Shown here: positions 43,980 to 51,940 of the stretch, piece by piece
How the letters are laid out: every line of letters begins with the position of its first letter
Numbering within the stretch: position 1 is the stretch's first letter
Assembly (NCBI GenBank): GCA_051747965.1
Contig: JBNJGS010000006.1
Span: 1-64,000 of the forward strand
Direction of reading: 5' to 3'
DNA length: 64,000 nt
DNA from: JAQIBY01 sp051747965
Lineage (GTDB): Bacteria > Bacteroidota > Bacteroidia > Bacteroidales > ML635J-15
Notes under the pieces: model-generated
What the model saw: the letters and a program-made list of their open reading frames with translations, nothing else
Database searches by the model: none
Told to the model about the DNA's origin: nothing
Made by a program: the position numbers and the translations under genes

Positions 43980-45714
43980 GTTCATGAATTTGCTGCTTTT
44001 CTTTCCGGTGATGCATTTTTTTCATGTTTTTTTTATCGTCACGGGATGTTTCAACATCGGGAGCATGGATATAAAACATACTGTTGATTTGTCTCCTTTC
44101 AGAATCTTTCACATCGGAAACTGCTGTTTTCTTTCGCACAGGCGGATAATAAAGAAAATAATTTTCATCGTAAAACACCAGGCGATAAAGGTTATGCAGC
44201 ATCAGGTAATCCATGCCGGCAAAATCATAATCGGCTTCGGCCCTGCGTGTAGGTACTGTGGTGGGCCAGACAATACGTGAAGATGTACACCAATGCACTG
44301 AGTATCCTTTTTTTGTGGTATCGGAAAAAGGACCATTTTCAGGAGCTTCAAGCAGCAAATCGGCAAACCAGGCAGAGTCAGCAACCCATGCTTCACTTCC
44401 TTTGTAGTAATCCTTTAGCCCCTCTTTGTTGAGCAGGTAATTGGTCAGCACATAGTAGCGGTATTCTTCAGGGTTTCCAAGATTGCGCAGGGCTTCAATC
44501 ACAGGTTCGCGCTGCCCGTGGACATTGCCAAAAGCTGCAAGTGAACGGGTTTTATTATCATCCCAGTTGCGCGGTAATGCAATGGCTGCTCCGAAAGGCA
44601 ATTTCAACTCTTTATAAAACACCGTTTCAAAAAGCCATTTTGTAAATCCCCGGCCGGAACCTTCAAAATGCAAATCATTTCTGCCGGTAATTTCCTGCAC
44701 AGTTTCAGCAAATCCGTATGCATTCACCAGAATTCCAAAATCTTCACCAGAGCCTTCCCGCACGGGATGTTCCGTTACGGGATTCATAATATACCAGCGG
44801 GTAGCCATCAGTTTAAAAAACTCTACGGGCCGGATTTTACCCATGCCATACCAGGGTTTAAAAACCATGGATGCCTGTTTTTCATCCTGATGCAGGTTGC
44901 TGTACAAGCGAAGGCTCATGTCTTTTGCCCAGCTTCTGAAATCAATTGTATCCCCTGTCATAATGCCTTTGGACCTCAGGTATTCCGGTATCATATCATT
45001 TTCAAACCGCACCGGGATCTCCTTAACCGACTCTCTGTCCATAAAGTGTTCCATGATAGCCAAGGCTTCCAGATGATGTACTATCACATCCTGACTAAGG
45101 CCCTGCATTGGAATTGTGCCCTCCTGAAAAATGGATTTGTAACGGTTGGTTCCTGTATGTTGCTCATCCGCTTCACCCAATTCAAATCCGAAATGTTTAT
45201 GATGAGCCTGCCAAAATCCAAAACTCACATCATCACGGATCATAAAACCATTGATATCTGCGGGATAACGGATATAGTTACTGATAGAATCACCTTCATA
45301 CAGAATTTTTTTGTTGTGATATGTACGCAAATTATATTCCGAATACAAATCCAGGCGCTCCAGAGCCAGCATGGCATAATATAATTGGGCAAGGCTGTGC
45401 TCATAGGTTTCTTTGTTTCGTTTTAACAATTCGATCTCTGTCACCAGGAAAGATATGTAATTGTTAAAGTTGCTGTTCCCATCACTCCAGCCCAGGATAT
45501 CGCGGCCCCATTTGTTGGTACGCCTGTCCACGGCAGGAATATTCACGCCATAATATTCCACATCTTCACTGACAATCAAAAATTCATTTTCCAGCCTTTC
45601 CCTGTAATCGTTGTATTTTGCCATCATCCTGATATGAGGATAATCCTGAGCATGAGTCAGCAAAGGCCAGGCGGTTACCAACAAAAGCAGTATGAGCCTG
45701 TAATTATTTTGCAT
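43957..45714 (-). CDS. Exported protein of unknown function (585 residues)
   Basis: The protein has a clear signal peptide (MQNNYRLILLLLVTAWPLL, cleavage near THAQ). The remainder is soluble, rich in aromatic residues and charged, with many predicted helices, and ends in a His/Lys/Glu-rich tail (KKMHHRKEKQQIHE). Segments with Trp and His (FGFWQAHHKHFGFELGE, GIPRNWD-like ALPRNWDDNK) recall helical toroid enzymes, but I cannot place it in a family. The ATG at 45714 gives the signal; an in-frame ATG at 45783 lies inside the CDF gene. It overlaps the CDF stop by 11 nt, so they are co-transcribed. Confidence 0.8.
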   Translation of the reverse strand: MQNNYRLILLLLVTAWPLLTHAQDYPHIRMMAKYNDYRERLENEFLIVSEDVEYYGVNIPAVDRRTNKWGRDILGWSDGNSNFNNYISFLVTEIELLKRNKETYEHSLAQLYYAMLALERLDLYSEYNLRTYHNKKILYEGDSISNYIRYPADINGFMIRDDVSFGFWQAHHKHFGFELGEADEQHTGTNRYKSIFQEGTIPMQGLSQDVIVHHLEALAIMEHFMDRESVKEIPVRFENDMIPEYLRSKGIMTGDTIDFRSWAKDMSLRLYSNLHQDEKQASMVFKPWYGMGKIRPVEFFKLMATRWYIMNPVTEHPVREGSGEDFGILVNAYGFAETVQEITGRNDLHFEGSGRGFTKWLFETVFYKELKLPFGAAIALPRNWDDNKTRSLAAFGNVHGQREPVIEALRNLGNPEEYRYYVLTNYLLNKEGLKDYYKGSEAWVADSAWFADLLLEAPENGPFSDTTKKGYSVHWCTSSRIVWPTTVPTRRAEADYDFAGMDYLMLHNLYRLVFYDENYFLYYPPVRKKTAVSDVKDSERRQINSMFYIHAPDVETSRDDKKNMKKMHHRKEKQQIHELNDQPPR

Positions 45715-46567
45715 CCACCTGAATGGTTGGTTCGACATCAAGTTTTTCTCTGATAGCCACACATACTTTTTTTTGAATTTCATTTACCTGATACAGGGAC
45801 ATTTCACCAGGCATTGAGATGTGAAAAGTCAGTTCATCGTGGTCGCCGTATGAATGCACATGGAAATGGTGGGAAAGTACATCGAAGCCGGCAACATTGT
45901 TGGCAATTTCCCTTACTTGTTTTACAAGATTTCCATCAGGTTTTCTTCCCAAAATCACATCAATTGCTTTGACTATGATGTGCCAGGCTGTATAAAATAT
46001 TACCAGGGCAACGAGAATCCCCAGCACACCATCAATCCACCAGGCATACTTTTGAAACATGATTCCAATCAAAATCACCAATGAGGATATGGCATCACTT
46101 CTATGATGCCAGGCATCTGCCTTTAGAGTCAAAGAATCAAGTTTTTTGCCCACGTACAGAGAATACTGAGCCATGCCTTCTTTCACCAGCAGGGAAATGA
46201 TGGTAACGACAATGGCCAGGGTTCCGAATTCCGTTGCTTCTCTGGAAATCAGCTTTTTGATGGCTTCAACACCAAAATTTGCACCAATCACAATAAGGAT
46301 CACTCCGATAATCACTGAAGCCACCAACCTAAACCGTCCATGTCCGTATGGATGCATCATATCGGGAGGCTTACTGGCTGCTTTGTAAAACACGAGCAGA
46401 ACAATGGACGAAGCGGAATCGCTAAGTGTATGCCAGGCATCTGCCATGAGTGCAACACTACCACTGACAACACCTGCCCAAAGCTTTAAGGCAAAAAGCA
46501 AGATATTGCCTGCAACAGCAATCCATCCGGCCAACATAGCCTTTCCATATGATATCTTACTGGACAT
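45704..46567 (-). CDS. Cation diffusion facilitator (CDF) metal transporter
   Basis: The 287-residue inner-membrane protein has six transmembrane helices (first about 10-31) and a cytoplasmic C-terminal domain. The metal site motifs are seen in helix 2 (MADAWHTLSDS, Asp43, His46, Asp50) and helix 5 (KADAWHHRSDA). CDF exporters move Zn2+, Fe2+, Mn2+ or Co2+ out of the cytoplasm in exchange for protons; His/Asp in both helices is typical of zinc-type members. It is followed by, and overlaps, the unknown exported gene, and the thioredoxin gene lies 47 nt upstream. Confidence 0.93.
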   Translation of the reverse strand: MSSKISYGKAMLAGWIAVAGNILLFALKLWAGVVSGSVALMADAWHTLSDSASSIVLLVFYKAASKPPDMMHPYGHGRFRLVASVIIGVILIVIGANFGVEAIKKLISREATEFGTLAIVVTIISLLVKEGMAQYSLYVGKKLDSLTLKADAWHHRSDAISSLVILIGIMFQKYAWWIDGVLGILVALVIFYTAWHIIVKAIDVILGRKPDGNLVKQVREIANNVAGFDVLSHHFHVHSYGDHDELTFHISMPGEMSLYQVNEIQKKVCVAIREKLDVEPTIQVDAK

Positions 46568-46614
46568 TTTTTGCTAAATTAGCACAAAAACATCAAAGTC
46601 AAAAACAACAGATA

Positions 46615-47037
46615 TTATTCTTTTTTCGAGAGTTGCTTACTTACAGCCGCCTGAAGTGTTTCTTTTTGCTGCAGTCCGATTTCTTTCCACATTACTTGTC
46701 CTTTCTGAAAAATAATGATGGTGGGAATGCTTCTTACCTGATATTTGGCAGCGATTCTGGGAAAGGCATCCACATCCAGTTTCAGGACACGAATCTCATC
46801 TTTCATTTCTGTACTTAGCTCGCTCACAATGGGTCCCTGAATTTTACAGGGCCGGCACCAGTCGGCATAGAAATCCACCACGACTGGTTGGTCAGCCTTT
46901 ATGTGTTCATAGAATTCTTCATCATTCTCAACCACAATCACATCCCCGTCAGGTTCACCTGCACCGCATGACATTACAGAAGCAAATAATAAGGCCACAA
47001 ACAAAACTGTCAACGATAATTTACCCGGATTTTTCAT
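46615..47037 (-). CDS. Lipoprotein thioredoxin
   Basis: The 140-residue protein has a lipoprotein signal (hydrophobic 7-22, lipobox VMSC, Cys24), an acidic linker and a complete thioredoxin fold (about 35-135). The active site is YADWCRPC (Cys61, Cys64) with the cis-Pro in RSIPTII. WCRPC replaces the WCGPC of cytosolic thioredoxin. Membrane anchoring outside the cytoplasm suggests a role in disulfide exchange on envelope proteins. It overlaps the upstream two-TM Cys protein gene by 17 nt. Confidence 0.92.
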   Translation of the reverse strand: MKNPGKLSLTVLFVALLFASVMSCGAGEPDGDVIVVENDEEFYEHIKADQPVVVDFYADWCRPCKIQGPIVSELSTEMKDEIRVLKLDVDAFPRIAAKYQVRSIPTIIIFQKGQVMWKEIGLQQKETLQAAVSKQLSKKE

Positions 47038-47257
47038 TTTTATTTCTCTTTTTAGTTATCCATGTATCAATACTGTCTCCAATAACCCAACCCAGCAAGC
47101 CGCCAAGCGCCATATCGTAATACCACAATTTTTTTAGCGGACAGGCTCCACTGGCACAACCCACGTAGTAGTAATACAAAAAACCTGCCAATAAGCCGAC
47201 CATGGTCAACCAAAAGGCAAGGGGATGCTTTTTGTAAAAATATTTTATTTTATTCAT
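47021..47257 (-). CDS. Small two-TM membrane protein with conserved Cys motif (DUF6132-like)
   Basis: The 78-residue protein has a basic N-terminus, a first transmembrane helix (about 13-31), the loop VGCASGACP (Cys34, Cys39), a second helix (about 47-63) and a basic tail (KKRNKNEK). It resembles small Bacteroidota proteins of the DUF6132 kind, which are known from genomes but not functionally described. It overlaps the anchored thioredoxin gene by 17 nt, so its two exposed cysteines may be the thioredoxin's partner. That last point is inference. Confidence 0.8.
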   Translation of the reverse strand: MNKIKYFYKKHPLAFWLTMVGLLAGFLYYYYVGCASGACPLKKLWYYDMALGGLLGWVIGDSIDTWITKKRNKNEKSG

Positions 47258-47354
47258 AAATTTCTAAAAGTGCTAAACAGGCGGGCTGCTTTTTTGTTCA
47301 TAAAATAAAGACAAAGATTTCAGATTAAAACATTATCTTTAAAAAAATCATCAT

Positions 47355-47882
47355 ATGGCACTTATAAAAAAAGTACGCAACATCAGTCCGCAAATTGGCA
47401 GAGACTGTTTTCTGGCAGAAACAGCGGTCATTATTGGAGACGTTAAGATTGGCAACAACTGCAGCATTTGGTACAACACTGTGCTTCGGGGTGATGTAAA
47501 TTCCATAAATATCGGAAACAATGTAAACATTCAGGATGGTGCTGTGCTTCACACTTTATTCAAAAAATCAACCATACAGATTGGAGATAAAGTGAGCATT
47601 GCTCACAACGTTACTATCCACGGGGCTGAAATTCATGATTTCGCACTCATTGGCATAGGTGCCACCATTCTTGATCATGCTGTGATCGGGAAACATGCCA
47701 TCATCGCGGCCAACTCCCTTGTAAAAGCCGGCACTGAAGTGGAGCCCTACTCTGTTTATGCAGGCATACCTGCCAAAAAAATCAAAGATGTTGATCCGGA
47801 ACAGAGTCATGAGATGAATGAAAGAATCGCAAATAATTATGTGAAATACGCAGGGTGGTACAAAGAAGCTGACAGTTGGTGA
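47355..47882 (+). CDS. Gamma-class carbonic anhydrase-like hexapeptide protein
   Basis: The 175-residue protein is a left-handed beta-helix trimer with hexapeptide turns (IGDVKIGNNCSIWYNTVLRG, VNIQDGAVLH). Three histidines in the family metal-binding pattern are present (His66, His84, His89). Relatives (YrdA/PaaY/CaiE) include carbonic anhydrases and acyl-CoA-linked proteins, so activity is uncertain. It stands alone upstream of the polysaccharide block. Confidence 0.92.
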   Translation: MALIKKVRNISPQIGRDCFLAETAVIIGDVKIGNNCSIWYNTVLRGDVNSINIGNNVNIQDGAVLHTLFKKSTIQIGDKVSIAHNVTIHGAEIHDFALIGIGATILDHAVIGKHAIIAANSLVKAGTEVEPYSVYAGIPAKKIKDVDPEQSHEMNERIANNYVKYAGWYKEADSW

Positions 47883-48017
47883 ATAAAACATCTCCCAAAA
47901 TCCGCTTATTAAAACATACTGTAGGCCCGGGAAAAAAAAAAAGACCATCAGTTAGAATAATTTTTCTTATTTTAGCAAGGTAGATACAAAGGTATCTGAC
48001 CAGATAAACAATTATTT

Positions 48018-49910
48018 ATGTGTGGAATAACAGGTGTATTTTCGTTCAACCAGGCGGGTACAGATTTTGACAGGTACACGCAAAATGCAGTGGAAACGCT
48101 AAAAATGCGTGGCCCGGACATTCAATTAACCCACAGTGATGGTCCGGTGAGTATCGGACATTCAAGGCTGTCAATCATTGACCCGGGAGAACAAAGCAAT
48201 CAACCTTTCCTGAGCAGGGACGGCAGAATAGCCGTTGCTTTCAACGGGGAGTTTTACAATCACAAATCATTCAGAAAAGAGCTCCGGCACGAGGGCTATG
48301 AATTCACCACTGAATCAGATGCAGAAGTGGTACTTCAATTGTACCGTAAGTGCGGCACTGACTTTGTCAGATATATCAATGGTTGCTTTGCTCTGGCCAT
48401 ATGGGACAGTAACAAATCGCAGCTTTTCATTGCCCGTGACAGAATGGGTATAAAGCCTCTGTACTATTATCATGGGGATGATTTTTTGGCCTTTGGCTCT
48501 GAAATGAAGGCACTTTTGTCCTATCCTGTACCCAGAGACCTGGACACTGCCAGCCTGTATGCTTATTTTCAGCTCAATTACATTCCGGACAACCGGAGTA
48601 TGTTACAGGATGTTTTTATGCTCAGACCGGGCAGCAGTATGATTATTACACGTGAAGGCATTACAGAAAACACATGGTACCGGCTTCCCCGGACGGAGAT
48701 TGGCCAGACACCGGAGTTTTCATACGAGGAAGCCATCACTGAACTCAGAAAGCAGCTTGACAATTCTGTCAGCCGCAGGCTGATGTCGGATGTTCCCCTG
48801 GGTACTTTTCTCAGTGGCGGCATAGACTCTTCTGTAGTGACTGCCCTGGCAACACAGCACAGCAAGAACCTGCATACCTACTCACTGGGGTTCAAAGACG
48901 AAGCCTGGTTTGACGAAACTGAAAAGGCAGAAATGCTGGCAAAAAAGTTCAACACAAATCACCACAGTTTCAAAATCAGCAATCAGGATATGCTGAATGA
49001 CCTTCCTGAGGTACTGAACTATCTCGATGAACCATTTGCAGATTCTTCAGCACTCGCGGTATACAGTTTGAGCAAACTTACAGCCAAAGATGTCAGGGTT
49101 GCCCTCAGTGGTGATGGTGCTGATGAGCTTTTTGCCGGATACAACAAACATCTGGCTCACAAAAGAGCCGCCGGGAAAAGTCCCGGCAACCGCATGCTTA
49201 AAGCCGGCGGTTTTCTGTGGAAATCACTCCCGCAATCAAGGCAGGGAAAGATCAGCAACCGGCTAAGGCAAATCAACCGATATTCCGCCGGACTGCAGCT
49301 CAAGGCCGAAGAAAGGTACTGGCTGTGGTGTAGCCTCAGCAATGAAAAAAACGTATCAGCACTACTCAGGCTGCAGCCTGATATGGAAAGCTATCATGCC
49401 AGAAAAAGCAGTTTACTGAGCAACATCAAAGCCCGTCCTGATGATTTGCAGGAAATTCTGCATACGGATATGCGAATGGTATTGCCATATGACATGCTTT
49501 ATAAGGTGGATATGATGTCAATGGCAAACAGCCTGGAGGTAAGAACACCTTTCCTTGATCATCACGTGGTGGACTTTGCATTCAGCTTGCCATTTGAGTA
49601 TAAGCTGTATCAATCAACCAAAAAACGCATATTAAAGGACAGTTTTGCCGGAGAGATTCCTGCAGAACTGCTAAAAAAACCCAAACAGGGTTTTGAAGTA
49701 CCCTTGCTGAAATGGTTCCGTAATGACCTGGCAGGCAAGCTTGAAAAAGAAGTATTTAACCGGGAATTTCTGGAAGAACAGGGGATTTTCCAGCCTGAAG
49801 CTGTCATGCAGATGAAAAGGCAACTGCACAGCAAAAATCCGGGAGACATACATGCCCGCATTTGGGCATTGCTGGTATTTCAAAACTGGTACAGAAAAAC
49901 CATTATCTAA
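48018..49910 (+). CDS. asnB: Asparagine synthase (glutamine-hydrolysing), polysaccharide-locus type
   Basis: The 630-residue protein has an N-terminal class II glutaminase domain (MCGITGVFSFN, nucleophile Cys2 after Met removal; about 2-200) and a C-terminal synthetase domain. The ATP pyrophosphatase loop LSGGIDSSVVTALA is at about 263-276, with ALSGDGADELFAGY and EVRTPFLDHHVVDFA. It either makes asparagine or amidates a uronic acid sugar in the polysaccharide made by the following genes. Its stop shares a base with the GT4 start (TAATG), so they are co-translated. Confidence 0.93.
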   Translation: MCGITGVFSFNQAGTDFDRYTQNAVETLKMRGPDIQLTHSDGPVSIGHSRLSIIDPGEQSNQPFLSRDGRIAVAFNGEFYNHKSFRKELRHEGYEFTTESDAEVVLQLYRKCGTDFVRYINGCFALAIWDSNKSQLFIARDRMGIKPLYYYHGDDFLAFGSEMKALLSYPVPRDLDTASLYAYFQLNYIPDNRSMLQDVFMLRPGSSMIITREGITENTWYRLPRTEIGQTPEFSYEEAITELRKQLDNSVSRRLMSDVPLGTFLSGGIDSSVVTALATQHSKNLHTYSLGFKDEAWFDETEKAEMLAKKFNTNHHSFKISNQDMLNDLPEVLNYLDEPFADSSALAVYSLSKLTAKDVRVALSGDGADELFAGYNKHLAHKRAAGKSPGNRMLKAGGFLWKSLPQSRQGKISNRLRQINRYSAGLQLKAEERYWLWCSLSNEKNVSALLRLQPDMESYHARKSSLLSNIKARPDDLQEILHTDMRMVLPYDMLYKVDMMSMANSLEVRTPFLDHHVVDFAFSLPFEYKLYQSTKKRILKDSFAGEIPAELLKKPKQGFEVPLLKWFRNDLAGKLEKEVFNREFLEEQGIFQPEAVMQMKRQLHSKNPGDIHARIWALLVFQNWYRKTII

Positions 49911-51094
49911 TGCCAAAAATACTAAGAATAATCAACCGGTTTAACCTCGGTGGCCCTACCTACAATGTGGCCTACCTGAGCAAATATATGACACCGGAAT
50001 TTGAAACCCTGCTGATCGGAGGTAAGAACGGCAAGTCTGAGGGCTCCTCAAATTACATAGTACAAAACCTTGGTCTGCATCCCATCATCATTCCTGAAAT
50101 GCAAAGGGAAATCAACTACCGCAATGATTATCTTGCCTATCAGAAAATCAAAAACATCATTAAAAGGTATCAGCCTGATATTGTACATACCCATGCTTCA
50201 AAAGCCGGTGTACTTGGTCGGCTGGCAGCCAGCCGGCAAAATGTTCCTGTCATCGTACATACCTTTCATGGTCACGTTTTTCATTCCTATTTCAGCAAAT
50301 CAAAATCAAGATTTTACAAGGGCATAGAGCGAAATCTGGCAAAAAAAACAACCAAAATCATTGCCATCAGTGACATTCAAAAGCAAGAACTTTCCATTGA
50401 CCATGGCATAGCTGGAGAGAAGAATATCAGTGTGATTCCCCTGGGTTTCGATCTGGAAAGATTTCAAACAGATTATTGTTCAAAACGACACAGCTTCAGG
50501 GAGCATTACGGCATTGCTGATGATGTTGTTTCCATTGGCATTGTGGGACGCCTTGTCAGCGTAAAAAATCATGAACTTTTCATCAATGCACTGGCCAGGG
50601 CCAGGCAAGTTACCAATAAAAAATTTGAAGCCTATATCATAGGTGACGGGGAGCTTAAAGAGAAACTGATTGCTCAGGCAAGAAACATTGGTTTGACTGT
50701 CAGTGAAAATCCTGCCAAAGGCTTAACCGCTGAGGTCAACTTCACTTCATGGATAAAAAATATCGACTGGGCGTTTGCAGGGCTGGATATTGCCTGTCTC
50801 ACTTCGCATAATGAAGGAACACCTGTAAGCCTGATTGAAGCCCAGGCAGCCAATACACCGATTGTATCCACCAATGTAGGAGGAATTGAGAACGCAGTAA
50901 TACCTGGCAGAACAGCTTTACTTTCTGAAAACAACCAATTGGAAGGCTTTTTCAAAAATCTAGTTGAAATGATTAACAATGAAACACTCAGAAAACATAT
51001 GGCAACACAGGGGTGGCCTTTTGTGAAAGACAAATTTCACTATACAAGGCTTGTAGAGGATATGTCAAAGCTTTACAATCAATTAATGCCTTAG
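49910..51094 (+). CDS. Glycosyltransferase family 4
   Basis: The 394-residue protein begins with the N-domain nucleotide-sugar acceptor loop LRIINRFNLGGPTYNVAYLS and has the central THASKAGVLGRLAA and HTFHGHVFHSYF. The GT4 donor-binding motif is SHNEGTPVSLIEAQAANTP, followed by IVSTNVGGIENAV. It has no transmembrane segment, so it acts at the inner face of the membrane on lipid-linked intermediates. The sugar is unknown. It is translationally coupled to asnB. Confidence 0.93.
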   Translation: MPKILRIINRFNLGGPTYNVAYLSKYMTPEFETLLIGGKNGKSEGSSNYIVQNLGLHPIIIPEMQREINYRNDYLAYQKIKNIIKRYQPDIVHTHASKAGVLGRLAASRQNVPVIVHTFHGHVFHSYFSKSKSRFYKGIERNLAKKTTKIIAISDIQKQELSIDHGIAGEKNISVIPLGFDLERFQTDYCSKRHSFREHYGIADDVVSIGIVGRLVSVKNHELFINALARARQVTNKKFEAYIIGDGELKEKLIAQARNIGLTVSENPAKGLTAEVNFTSWIKNIDWAFAGLDIACLTSHNEGTPVSLIEAQAANTPIVSTNVGGIENAVIPGRTALLSENNQLEGFFKNLVEMINNETLRKHMATQGWPFVKDKFHYTRLVEDMSKLYNQLMP

Positions 51095-51119
51095 CTGGCT
51101 TTTGTTTCATCATTTTTAT

Positions 51120-51127
51120 TACTTTTG
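51120..51127 (+). promoter_or_regulatory. Candidate -7 box upstream of wza-like gene
   Basis: TACTTTTG matches TAnnTTTG and lies 22 nt upstream of the ATG at 51149. The nearest upstream TTTG (51101-51104) leaves only a 15-nt spacer, so the promoter is tentative. Confidence 0.4.
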
Positions 51128-51148
51128 AAAAGATAAAATGAACGGCAT

Positions 51149-51934
51149 ATGCTCAGGGACAAAAAGAAAATCATCATACTTTTTAGCTTCATGCTGATAA
51201 TCATGGGATTTGAGTCATGTCAGGTTCTCAGGCCATCTGAGATGTTTCAGATCGAGGATGATTATCCACTGGCAGAATTTGAAAGCAGTCAGAAAGAATA
51301 TAAAATCAAACCCTTTGACAAACTTGCTTTGAGAATAACCACCAACGAAGGTTTTGCTCTGGTGGGTCTGGCGAATGACCAAAGATCCGGTGGCAGCGGT
51401 AATTCAAATGAAAGACAGCGTGGACTGGAATATCTTGTAGAATACGATGGGCTGATCAAACTTCCAACACTGGGGAGGGTGAAGGTTTCCGGTATGACAA
51501 TCCGTGAGGCAGAAACCTTTCTTGAGGAAAAGTACTCGGAATATTATCAGGAGCCTTTTGTTTTGATGGAAGTAACCAACCGGAAAGTAATTATTTTCAA
51601 AGACGGAGGCACCAGTGGAACAGTATTGACCATTCCATCAGAAAATCTAACACTTATTGAAGCCCTGGCCCAGTCAGGCGGCATCACAGATATCAGTAAA
51701 GCATACCGCATAAAACTCATCCGCGGTGATTTGACCGGCGACCCCAAGGTATACTATTATGATGTATCAGCACTGAAAGAATTGCAGGACACCAACATTT
51801 TACTGCAGGCCAATGATGTAATTTATGTGGAAAGTAAACCGAAATATGTAAACCGTGTTCTTACAGAAATAAGCCCGTATTTAACGCTTTTGACTACAGG
51901 ACTGACAGTGTATGGACTTTTTATTGCAAATTAG
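51149..51934 (+). CDS. Polysaccharide export lipoprotein (Wza/Wzb-type, SLBB)
   Basis: The 261-residue lipoprotein (lipobox FESC, Cys24) has a polysaccharide export domain (about 45-140; YKIKPFDKLALRITTNEG) followed by an SLBB domain (about 140-230; ITDISKAYRIKLIRGD). There is a C-terminal hydrophobic segment (about 241-258). Wza-type proteins form the outer-membrane exit pore for capsule or exopolysaccharide. It is followed after 6 nt by the Wzc-like kinase, its usual partner. Confidence 0.93.
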   Translation: MLRDKKKIIILFSFMLIIMGFESCQVLRPSEMFQIEDDYPLAEFESSQKEYKIKPFDKLALRITTNEGFALVGLANDQRSGGSGNSNERQRGLEYLVEYDGLIKLPTLGRVKVSGMTIREAETFLEEKYSEYYQEPFVLMEVTNRKVIIFKDGGTSGTVLTIPSENLTLIEALAQSGGITDISKAYRIKLIRGDLTGDPKVYYYDVSALKELQDTNILLQANDVIYVESKPKYVNRVLTEISPYLTLLTTGLTVYGLFIAN

Positions 51935-51940
51935 GCTTTT

